From Bacteroidia bacterium (lineage in GTDB: Bacteria > Bacteroidota > Bacteroidia > Bacteroidales > BM520): a stretch of DNA of 13,652 nucleotides. The DNA is taken from NCBI GenBank assembly GCA_009930445.1, contig RZYD01000039.1, positions 1 through 13,652 of the forward strand, read 5' to 3'. The position numbers and the translations under genes are program-made. The notes under the pieces are model-generated. The model did not search any database, was not told the origin of the DNA, and saw only the letters and a program-made list of their open reading frames with translations. Positions 7,141 through 13,652 of the stretch are shown here, piece by piece; the first letter of the stretch is position 1; every line of letters starts with the position of its first letter.

Positions 7141-8658
7141 ATGAAATTTAAGTTATTTGTTTATTTGGGCTTTTTGATTCTCGCTACGTTGCCTGTTGCT
7201 GTATTCGCCCAGTCCGGATCGCAGCAGCCCGAATTATTCGAAAATGCAGAGCTTCAGGAAGATCTGAACTATTTTACCGCAGTTTTTCGCTCAATTCATC
7301 CCAAACCTTATTGGTATCTGCCCACTGAAGAGTTTGATACAACTCTGATACAATTCCGTACGGAATTACCGGATACGGCTTCTGTTACCGAATTTTACAG
7401 TAGTCTTTTGCCTTTTATTAACAAAATAGGCGATGAAAATACCCGCGTGTACTTCCCCGCATTTGTATTAGCCGATTATATCCAAAAAGAGGGTGCTTTT
7501 TTCCCTTTTTTAATCCAGATAATTGATAATGAAATATTTATAACGGAAAATCTCTTGCCTGGTAATACTATTCCACAGGGAGCAAAAATTTCTGCTATCA
7601 ATGGAATTGGCGCAACACGAATACTGAAAAAAATGCAACAGATGATTCCGGATCAAAAAGAAACATTACAGCAATCGGAAATTATTGAAAATTTTTCTCT
7701 TCTGCTTTGGACGGCTTTTCAGTTCGATGCCCCGTATGAATTAAGCATCCGACTGCCGCAGGAAGGGATAATTCATACCTATAATGTAGATGGGGTTCCG
7801 GCTGAAAAACTGGGAATAACTTCAGGGAATGAAAATAAAACGCTAACCAATGACTTTGGTTTTTCGGTGGATCAGAATCGAAATTTTGCCACTGTACGAA
7901 TTACCAGTTATTCCTCACATCCGGAGTTGAAGAAATTTTTGAGTGATGCGTTTTCACAGATAAAAAAATCCGGTGTAGATCACGTGATTTTGGATATCCG
8001 CAACCTGAAATCCGACGATTTTGCTTTCCCAGATGCTGTGCTTCAGTATGTTACAACTACCCCGTATCGCCACTATGCAGCGATTGAAGCCAAATCAAGC
8101 CCTATGACCAAATCTTTTTATAGAAACAACTATGCGCAGCAAAAAAAACACGACCTTAAGTTTGTCCGCGACAAAAAGACCGTAAGAAAAGCTTATCGAA
8201 TGGTGTTGAAAGGAATTGATTATGCCAGTGTTTATTATGCCCCTGAGGTGAAAAAACCATTTAAGGGCGGGCAGGAATTCCCGGGCGAGTTTTATCTTCT
8301 GGTAAACGAAGGAACCAAAAATAGCGCAACTGTTTTGGCCGCCATTGTGCAGGATCATAAACTTGGACTGGTTATTGGCAAGGAAACGGGTTCGCGGGCC
8401 AGCCGGTTCAGGGAACTCTATCATTTTTCGCTTCCTAATACCGGCATTGAATGCACGGTGCCGCACCGCTACTATCTGCGCCCATCTTCCTTCGATAGCG
8501 GGTTTGGGGTATTACCTGACTATACCGTAGATCCCGACCCGACGGATATAGCACAAGGAAAAGACTCCATGATCGAGTTTGCCGCTGGATTATTTAAAAA
8601 ACGCGAGGGTTTCAGGGAAAAAAGAGCAGCCTATGAAAAACGGATAAATAAAAAATAA
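7141..8658 (+). CDS. Exported S41-family-like peptidase (divergent)
   Basis: This 505-residue protein starts with a clear signal peptide (MKFKLFVYLGFLILA, probable cleavage after AVFA at residue 23), so it acts beyond the inner membrane. The N-terminal part (about 30-110) resembles the helical region of S41 (tail-specific/C-terminal processing) peptidases, with GDENT at 97-101 where the family usually has GDGHT. A PDZ-like segment (about 130-180, IPQGAKISAINGIGATRI) follows. The S41 core runs from about 235 to 480. The probable nucleophile is S395 in EGTKNSATVL, before an IGKETGS loop; the Lys of the Ser-Lys dyad is not evident, with an Arg (R419) at roughly that place. The protein may therefore use another catalytic arrangement or be inactive. 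The frame extends to TTG 7114, but ATG 7141 gives a better start. A strong terminator follows. Substrate unknown. Confidence 0.8.
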   Translation: MKFKLFVYLGFLILATLPVAVFAQSGSQQPELFENAELQEDLNYFTAVFRSIHPKPYWYLPTEEFDTTLIQFRTELPDTASVTEFYSSLLPFINKIGDENTRVYFPAFVLADYIQKEGAFFPFLIQIIDNEIFITENLLPGNTIPQGAKISAINGIGATRILKKMQQMIPDQKETLQQSEIIENFSLLLWTAFQFDAPYELSIRLPQEGIIHTYNVDGVPAEKLGITSGNENKTLTNDFGFSVDQNRNFATVRITSYSSHPELKKFLSDAFSQIKKSGVDHVILDIRNLKSDDFAFPDAVLQYVTTTPYRHYAAIEAKSSPMTKSFYRNNYAQQKKHDLKFVRDKKTVRKAYRMVLKGIDYASVYYAPEVKKPFKGGQEFPGEFYLLVNEGTKNSATVLAAIVQDHKLGLVIGKETGSRASRFRELYHFSLPNTGIECTVPHRYYLRPSSFDSGFGVLPDYTVDPDPTDIAQGKDSMIEFAAGLFKKREGFREKRAAYEKRINKK

Positions 8659-8661
8659 GAC

Positions 8662-8686
8662 AAAAGAGGGGATACCCTCTTTTTTT
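8662..8686 (+). terminator. Rho-independent terminator of the S41-like gene
   Basis: AAAAGAGGG (8662-8670) pairs perfectly with CCCTCTTTT (8675-8683) around a GATA loop, and the T-run continues to 8686. It begins three bases after the TAA stop. Confidence 0.9.
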
Positions 8687-8871
8687 GTTAATCGGTAAGT
8701 CATAATTTCCGTTTCATATTATTTCGCCCTTCATCCCCTGTTGAAGTTATTCCGAACCGAGGGTCGTTAATGATCCTAGTCTTTACTATTCTCTCTTTTC
8801 CTGTCTATTGCCAAACTTTTAACAACGATTCCAGATAAACCATTTTTCTGTTCTCTTGTTTTAATTATGTT
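8687..8871. other. Intergenic stretch without recognised features
   Basis: This lies between the S41-like terminator and the DUF302 promoter. I saw no convincing reading frame, RNA gene, repeat or hairpin in it on either strand. Confidence 0.5.
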
Positions 8872-8904
8872 TTTGGCCTTATTGCCCTTCAACTTATAAC
8901 TTTA
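8872..8904 (+). promoter_or_regulatory. Candidate promoter for the DUF302 gene
   Basis: TTTG (8872-8875), a 21-base spacer and TAACTTTA (8897-8904) resemble TTTG-N19-21-TANNTTTG with A in place of the last G. The predicted start is near 8908, only about two bases before ATG 8910, so the mRNA could be nearly leaderless. The metH box has the same TTTA ending. Confidence 0.4.
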
Positions 8905-8909
8905 CTACG

Positions 8910-9299
8910 ATGAACTATCACTTGACAAAAACGATCCATACTACATCAATGGCTTTGGTAAAAGAGAAAGTACAAGCTCTGTTAGCAGAGCATGGTTTTG
9001 GTATTGTTACAACACTTGATATCAGTGAAAAAATTAACAGTAAACTGAATATTGCCTATCGGCCTTATCTGGTACTCGGTGTGTGTAATCCGCAATTTGC
9101 CTTTCAAGCCCTTGAAATTGAACCGTATATGGGTGCTTTGCTGCCCTGTACTCTTGTGCTTCAGGAAAACATAAATAACTCAGTAACGGTTTCTTTTTTG
9201 AATCCTGATTTGTTTGCAACTATTACCGGAAATGTAAGCTTATCTCTGCTTACCCATGAGGTATTCCTAATCATGCAGACGGTACTCAATGCCCTTTAA
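8910..9299 (+). CDS. DUF302 domain protein
   Basis: This 129-residue protein consists of a single DUF302 domain. The recognisable pieces are the N-terminal strand MNYHLTKTI, a helix (LVKEKVQALLAEHGFGIVT), the segment YRPYLVLGVCNPQFAFQAL (residues about 50-68) with the conserved GxCNP motif, and a following LLPCTLVLQE. Length matches stand-alone members, and no signal peptide is seen, so it is probably cytoplasmic. The family has no firm biochemical role; the paired cysteines (in the CNP and LPC motifs) are suggestive but prove nothing. ATG 8910 restores the full domain start and the next Met (residue 14) would cut it. It lies alone between a terminator and a hairpin. Confidence 0.85.
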   Translation: MNYHLTKTIHTTSMALVKEKVQALLAEHGFGIVTTLDISEKINSKLNIAYRPYLVLGVCNPQFAFQALEIEPYMGALLPCTLVLQENINNSVTVSFLNPDLFATITGNVSLSLLTHEVFLIMQTVLNAL

Positions 9300-9307
9300 A
9301 CTGAATT

Positions 9308-9328
9308 CACCGATTTAATGGATCGGTG
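9308..9328 (+). other. Perfect inverted repeat between DUF302 and dus
   Basis: CACCGAT (9308-9314) and ATCGGTG (9322-9328) form a perfect 7-base-pair stem around a 7-base loop, nine bases after the DUF302 stop. No T-tract follows on the plus strand. It may be a weak terminator or mRNA 3' end, or a protein-binding site just upstream of the dus promoter box. Confidence 0.4.
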
Positions 9329-9354
9329 CTTGCAGCCAAATGCATTGATTTGCC

Positions 9355-9363
9355 TATTTTTGC
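9355..9363 (+). promoter_or_regulatory. Candidate -7 promoter box for dus
   Basis: TATTTTTGC (9355-9363) fits TANNTTTGC. A CTTG (9329-9332) sits 22 bases upstream, slightly off in sequence and spacing. The predicted transcription start is near 9366, two bases before ATG 9368, which implies a nearly leaderless mRNA if this box is used. Confidence 0.45.
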
Positions 9364-9367
9364 CCGG

Positions 9368-10321
9368 ATGAAAAACAACCGGATTGTTATGGCTCCTCTG
9401 CGTGGGTTTACTGAGCGCCCTTTTAGGGAGGCTTTTGCCCGTTGTTTTTCCGGAGTCGATGCTGTAGTTAGCCCGTTTATTCCGCTGGTGCCTGTCGATT
9501 TTGTCAACCCGTCGCGTCTGGCCGACCTGTTACCCATGGGCGAAGCCATTCCCTTAATTCCTCAGGTAATTGGTAATGATCCCGGACAAATTATCCAAAT
9601 GGCCGGCGTGTTGCAAGCATTTGGTTATCGTGAAATAAACTGGAACATTGGCTGTCCAATGAAGAAAATTACCCGTAAACAGCGCGGGTCGGCTCTGCTT
9701 CATGACCCAAAGCGTATCGATTCCATTTTAGAGGAAGTATTTCAGCATATCGATATTGGATTCTCGGTAAAAACAAGGCTTGGATTTAACGAAAAAGACG
9801 AATTTGAAGAATTAATCCCCGTGTTTAACCGGTTTCCCTTAAGGTCATTAACCATTCATACCCGCACCGGAGCTCAGATGTACGAAGGTTCAGCTGATCC
9901 CGTATTTCTTATTCCCTATCTTCCTCAGTTGAAGGTAAACGAAATTATTTATAATGGGGATTTGTTTTCGATTGAAGCGGTGGAATTTGTAAAAAAAATA
10001 ATGCCAGGCCTCTCATCCTGGATGATCGGACGCGGATTAATTGCCAACCCTTTTTTGGGAGAAGGATTGAAGGCGGGCGAAATGCGTTGGAACCGACCCC
10101 GATTTCTGCATTTTCATGATATCTTGTTTGATGCGGTCGGAAAAGCCTCCACCACACATACAATCCACCTGAACCGGATGAAAGGCTACTGGACGCTTTT
10201 TTCGAAAGTCTATACGTACGGTGAATCCCTGAAAGACGAAATCCTTCACGCACGCAGTGCTGCCGTACTAATGGAAAAAGCACATCAAATCATTAATAAT
10301 GAATCGGTGTCATGCTGCTGA
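9368..10321 (+). CDS. dus: tRNA-dihydrouridine synthase
   Basis: This 317-residue FMN-dependent enzyme reduces specific uridines in tRNA to dihydrouridine, using NADPH, in the cytoplasm. The TIM-barrel domain starts with IVMAPLRGFTERPFREAF (family pattern APMxGxTDxPFR). The catalytic Cys is C96 in NIGCPMKKITRKQRGSAL. K135 in VKTRLGF and H164 in IHTRTGAQMYEGSAD are the expected FMN contacts. YNGDLFS and IGRGLIANPFLG close the FMN phosphate site. The C-terminal helical domain (about 240-317) recognises tRNA. The frame can be extended to a GTG at 9326, but that lies inside an inverted repeat and adds no domain sequence, so ATG 9368 is preferred. The subfamily (A, B or C), and so the target position in tRNA, is not decided here. 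Confidence 0.93.
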   Translation: MKNNRIVMAPLRGFTERPFREAFARCFSGVDAVVSPFIPLVPVDFVNPSRLADLLPMGEAIPLIPQVIGNDPGQIIQMAGVLQAFGYREINWNIGCPMKKITRKQRGSALLHDPKRIDSILEEVFQHIDIGFSVKTRLGFNEKDEFEELIPVFNRFPLRSLTIHTRTGAQMYEGSADPVFLIPYLPQLKVNEIIYNGDLFSIEAVEFVKKIMPGLSSWMIGRGLIANPFLGEGLKAGEMRWNRPRFLHFHDILFDAVGKASTTHTIHLNRMKGYWTLFSKVYTYGESLKDEILHARSAAVLMEKAHQIINNESVSCC

Positions 10322-10324
10322 TCA

Positions 10325-10357
10325 TTTGCCGGTTCTTTTTTGCTTTTCGTATCTTTA
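10325..10357 (+). promoter_or_regulatory. Candidate promoter for metH
   Basis: TTTG (10325-10328), 21 bases, then TATCTTTA (10350-10357) resembles TTTG-N19-21-TANNTTTG with A as the last base. The predicted start is near 10361, about 16 bases before the ATG. The dus-metH gap is only 55 bases, so there is no room for a cobalamin riboswitch. Confidence 0.5.
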
Positions 10358-10376
10358 CAATCCAAATTTCTGTATA

Positions 10377-13300
10377 ATGACTTTCGAAGATTATCTAAAA
10401 TATCATATCGCAGTACTTGATGGAGCTACCGGGACGCAATTGCAAAAATTTAACCTTACTGAAGCAGATTTCCGTGGTGTGGAATTCAGTTCTCATCCGG
10501 TCAGTGTTATGGGTTGTAACGACCTGTTGTGCCTAACCAAACCTGAAGTGGTTGCTCGGGTGCACCGCGATTACCTTCTCGCCGGGGCAAATCTTATCGA
10601 AACCAACACCTTCAATGCCAACCGGATTTCCATGGAAGATTATCAACTGGAAAACGATTGTTACCGGATCAATAGGGCCGCTGCAGAAATTGCCGTAGCC
10701 GAAGCAAAATTATTTAAAACCAATAATACTACCTGTCATGTCTGGGTTGTCGGATCAATGGGACCTACAAACCGTTCGGCAAGTATTTCACCGGAAATTG
10801 AAAATCCCGGCGCACGGAATATCACCTTTGATCATTTGACAGCCGCCTATAGCGAGCAGGCAGAAGGCCTGATGGACGGTGGTGTGGATGTGTTGCTTGT
10901 TGAAACCGTATTTGATACCCTGAATTGTAAGGCAGCTCTTTTTGCCATTGCGTCATTATTCGAACAACGCAGGAAGCGAATTCCTGTGATGGTCTCCGTT
11001 ACCCTCTCTGATGCTTCCGGCCGAACGTTGTCGGGCCAGGCGCTCGATGCATTCGTTATTTCTATCCTACACGCAAAACCTATTTCTATTGGGCTGAATT
11101 GTTCGCTGGGTCCGGAACAACTCCGGCCTTATGTGGCGCATCTTTCCACCATTAACCCTTGTTATCTGAGTGTGCATCCCAACGCCGGCCTCCCCGACGA
11201 ACTGGGCAACTATAACCAGTCGGCGGAAACTATGGGGGCGTTTGCCCGGGAATTTGCTGCAAAAGGGTGGATCAATATAATGGGGGGATGTTGCGGTACC
11301 GGTCCTGAACACATTCGGGCAATTGCCGCTCAGGTGGCACAATTCGAACCCCGCAAGCGGCCTGAAATTCAAAATGAAACAAAACTTTCCGGCCTTGATC
11401 CCTGCGTGATCAACCAACAAAACAACTTTTTGAATATCGGAGAAAGAACCAATGTTTCAGGTTCTCGGAAATTTGCAAACCTTATAACCCATAACAAGTA
11501 TCCGGAGGCATTGGCTATTGCCCGTAATCAGGTGGAAAATGGTGCACAAGTTATTGATATCTGTATGGATGATGCACTGATTAACGCCCGTGAGGCTATG
11601 GTCACTTTTTTAAACCTTATTGCTTCCGATCCCGATGTGGCCCGGGTACCCGTAATGATCGACTCTTCATCGTGGGAGGTTCTCCTGGAAGGTCTGAAAT
11701 GCTGTCAGGGTAAATGTGTGGTTAATTCCATTAGCCTCAAAGAAGGCGAGAAACCCTTTCTGGAAAAAGCTAACCTGCTAAAAAAAATGGGAGCTGCTAT
11801 GGTCGTAATGCTCTTTGATGAAAAGGGTCAGGCCGTGGATTTTCAACGCCGAATTGAAATTGCAGAACGCTCCTTTCGACTCCTTACACAAAAATCAGGG
11901 GTAAACCCAACGGATATTATTTTTGATCCTAATGTACTCGCTGTAGCTACTGGAATACAGGAACATGACGCCTATGCCCTCGACTTTATCCGCGCTGTTC
12001 GTTGGATAAAAGCAAATCTCCCGGGAGTAAAAACAAGTGGTGGTGTAAGTAATCTTTCTTTTGCCTTCCGGGGAAATAATCGCGTCAGGGAGGCAATGCA
12101 TGCAGTTTTTCTGTACCATGCCATTCAGTCCGGCCTCGATATGGCAATTGTGAATCCGGCAATGCGCCTGATGATAAACGATATCGAACCTGATCTTAAA
12201 GAAGCGGTTGAACAAGTGATCTTAACCCTTAATCCGGAGGCTACTCCACGGCTTACCCAGTTGGCTTCCAATGTCGATGCAACACCGCTTCAACAAAAAC
12301 AATCCCTTCAATGGCGCAGGATGCCCCTGCCGGATCGAATAAAATATGCGGTTTTACACGGATTATCTGATTTTGTTGTGCCTGATATGAATGCAGCATT
12401 GAATGTTTATCCGCAGGCATTCACCATTATAGATGAACTCTTGATGAGCGCAATGAGTGAGGTAGGCCGACGATTCAGCGCTGGTGAAATGTTTCTGCCT
12501 CAGGTGGTAAAAAGCGCACGGGCCATGCGGTTGATGGTGAACCACATCCGACCGGAAATTGAACGTCAGTCGCTGGCTTCTGAACATCAAAGAAAGGTCG
12601 GGAAAATATTGCTCGCTACAGTTAGGGGCGATGTACACGACATTGGAAAAAATATCCTTTCTGTAATCCTTTCTTGTAATCGTTTCGAAATTATTGACCT
12701 TGGCGTTATGGTTCCCGCGGAAAAAATTGTACAAAAAGCTATTGAATATGAGGTGGATATGGTTGCCTTGAGCGGGTTAATTACCCCTTCATTGGCTGAA
12801 ATGATTGAGGTCGCTCGCCGTATGCAGGATGCGGCCCTTTCTGTCCCGCTCATGGTAGGTGGTGCAACAACTTCAGCTTTGCATACTGCGATGAAAATAG
12901 CCCCTTCTTATACGGGCCTGGTTGTGCATGCTAAGGATGCCTCCGAAGCAGCAACTCTTGCCTATTCGTTGCTCGTCGAAAAAGATAATCAACAAAGGGT
13001 TCAGAAAATTAAAGCGGCACAACATCGGCTCTTGTCTTCCTATCAGCAGCAATTATCTCCCCTGGTTTCACTGGAGGAAGCCCGAAAACAGCGATTTGCT
13101 ATTTCACCGAACTACCTGCCGATAATTCCTTATACCTTTGATTTGCAATATATTAAAAGAGGTGCTGTGGAATTATTGCCCTGGATCAACTGGCGATTGT
13201 TTTTTGCTGCCTGGAAAGTGAAAAGTAATGCCTCCTTAAAGTTGAAAAATGAAGCAGTTGCTTTTATTACTTCCCATTTATCACTTTTTCGGATTGAGGC

Positions 13301-13652
13301 ACTATGTCGGATTTTCCCCGCAGCAGCATCGAATGAAACAATTTTTCTCGCTTCGCCTGATGGCAAGGGTGTACTCGGAAAGCTGGAGTTTCCAAGGCAG
13401 CAAAAAATGCCGTTCCGATCGTTGGCCGATTATGTATTGCCGTCTAACGACCCTCGAAAAGATTTTCTCGGTTTGTTTGCTTCCACCGTTCACCTCATGC
13501 AACGTATTGATGATGAATATTTGCAGCTAATGGCAGATCTGTTGGCCGACCGGTTAGTTGAGGCCATGGCTGAATACCTGCATTTTGTTTGTCGTACCGA
13601 ATGGTGGCGGTTTAGCAAGGAAGAGGAGCTGCCTGCTGAATGCCTGAAAGGC
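10377..13652 (+). CDS. metH: Cobalamin-dependent methionine synthase (C-terminus off the right edge)
   Basis: The frame opens at ATG 10377 (MTFEDYLKYHIAVLDGATGT) and runs 1092 codons to the window end. The enzyme transfers a methyl group from 5-methyltetrahydrofolate through cobalamin to homocysteine, making methionine. Domains in order: homocysteine-binding barrel (about 1-320) with zinc ligands C242 (GLNC) and C305/C306 (GGCCG), spaced as in E. coli (247/310/311); folate-binding barrel (about 345-620, from FLNIGERTNVSGS); cobalamin cap (about 640-730, MFLPQVVKSARAM); cobalamin domain with DVHDIGKN, axial ligand H754; and the start of the reactivation domain (about 890 on). Asn938 stands where E. 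coli has Asp946, an AdoMet contact, and the stretch to LADYV is about 19 residues shorter than in E. coli. The expected RPAPGY motif would fall just past the window edge. Confidence 0.96.
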   Translation, partial: MTFEDYLKYHIAVLDGATGTQLQKFNLTEADFRGVEFSSHPVSVMGCNDLLCLTKPEVVARVHRDYLLAGANLIETNTFNANRISMEDYQLENDCYRINRAAAEIAVAEAKLFKTNNTTCHVWVVGSMGPTNRSASISPEIENPGARNITFDHLTAAYSEQAEGLMDGGVDVLLVETVFDTLNCKAALFAIASLFEQRRKRIPVMVSVTLSDASGRTLSGQALDAFVISILHAKPISIGLNCSLGPEQLRPYVAHLSTINPCYLSVHPNAGLPDELGNYNQSAETMGAFAREFAAKGWINIMGGCCGTGPEHIRAIAAQVAQFEPRKRPEIQNETKLSGLDPCVINQQNNFLNIGERTNVSGSRKFANLITHNKYPEALAIARNQVENGAQVIDICMDDALINAREAMVTFLNLIASDPDVARVPVMIDSSSWEVLLEGLKCCQGKCVVNSISLKEGEKPFLEKANLLKKMGAAMVVMLFDEKGQAVDFQRRIEIAERSFRLLTQKSGVNPTDIIFDPNVLAVATGIQEHDAYALDFIRAVRWIKANLPGVKTSGGVSNLSFAFRGNNRVREAMHAVFLYHAIQSGLDMAIVNPAMRLMINDIEPDLKEAVEQVILTLNPEATPRLTQLASNVDATPLQQKQSLQWRRMPLPDRIKYAVLHGLSDFVVPDMNAALNVYPQAFTIIDELLMSAMSEVGRRFSAGEMFLPQVVKSARAMRLMVNHIRPEIERQSLASEHQRKVGKILLATVRGDVHDIGKNILSVILSCNRFEIIDLGVMVPAEKIVQKAIEYEVDMVALSGLITPSLAEMIEVARRMQDAALSVPLMVGGATTSALHTAMKIAPSYTGLVVHAKDASEAATLAYSLLVEKDNQQRVQKIKAAQHRLLSSYQQQLSPLVSLEEARKQRFAISPNYLPIIPYTFDLQYIKRGAVELLPWINWRLFFAAWKVKSNASLKLKNEAVAFITSHLSLFRIEALCRIFPAAASNETIFLASPDGKGVLGKLEFPRQQKMPFRSLADYVLPSNDPRKDFLGLFASTVHLMQRIDDEYLQLMADLLADRLVEAMAEYLHFVCRTEWWRFSKEEELPAECLKG

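Noticed and set aside
9326..9367. GTG start adding 14 residues to the dihydrouridine synthase
   Set aside because: The extension overlaps an inverted repeat and the promoter box and adds nothing found in the family.
10302..10341. Terminator at the end of dus (AATCGG/CCGGTT followed by T6)
   Set aside because: The stem is six base pairs with one G-U pair and a 21-base loop, and it overlaps the metH promoter candidate; too weak to call.
10322..10376. Cobalamin or SAM riboswitch upstream of metH
   Set aside because: The gap is only 55 bases and holds a promoter-like pair; no riboswitch-like structure fits.
13249..13530. Plus-strand open frame of 93 codons near the right edge
   Set aside because: It is out of frame within metH, whose own frame continues with conserved motifs (LADYV, ADRLVEAM).
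1..13652. CRISPR array, insertion sequence, prophage, tRNA or rRNA gene
   Set aside because: No spaced direct repeats, transposase or integrase motifs, or tRNA/rRNA-like sequences were seen on either strand.

Overview
The window looks like chromosomal core sequence from a member of the Bacteroidetes (Bacteroidota). Protein families and promoter shape point there. Most genes are preceded by a Bacteroidetes-type box (TANNTTTG, or a TANNTTTA variant), and the best examples also have an upstream TTTG 19-21 bases away. No Shine-Dalgarno sequences are evident. The families also fit: a gingipain-like C25 protease, a zinc-independent (type B) L31, the Bacteroidetes GlmU-like protein, an S41-like exported protein and DUF302. 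Base composition appears moderate and even, and I saw no sign of a mobile element.

Layout. On the minus strand, 1-2726 is the N-terminal ~908 codons of a secreted gingipain-like cysteine protease; its C-terminus lies off the left edge. A 254-base divergent intergenic region carries one promoter for each direction. All other genes lie on the plus strand: rpmE (L31 type B) with a strong terminator; a GlmU-like sugar-nucleotidyltransferase/left-handed beta-helix protein; lon; an exported S41-like peptidase with a strong terminator; a small DUF302 protein; a tRNA-dihydrouridine synthase; and metH (B12-dependent methionine synthase), which runs off the right edge after 1092 codons. Genes open at a window edge (the protease and metH) were identified by reading the frames directly.

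How the genes fit together. They read as mostly independent housekeeping units, each with its own candidate promoter, rather than one pathway operon: translation (rpmE), envelope precursor metabolism (GlmU-like), protein quality control (lon), periplasmic or surface proteolysis (S41-like, C25), tRNA modification (dus) and one-carbon metabolism (metH).

I did not find a convincing undescribed system. The points most worth a second look are: the MetH activation domain, which is shorter than the E. coli one and has Asn where E. coli has the AdoMet-contacting Asp946; the atypical active-site surroundings of the S41-like protein; and promoter boxes so close to the dus and DUF302 start codons that their mRNAs may be almost leaderless.
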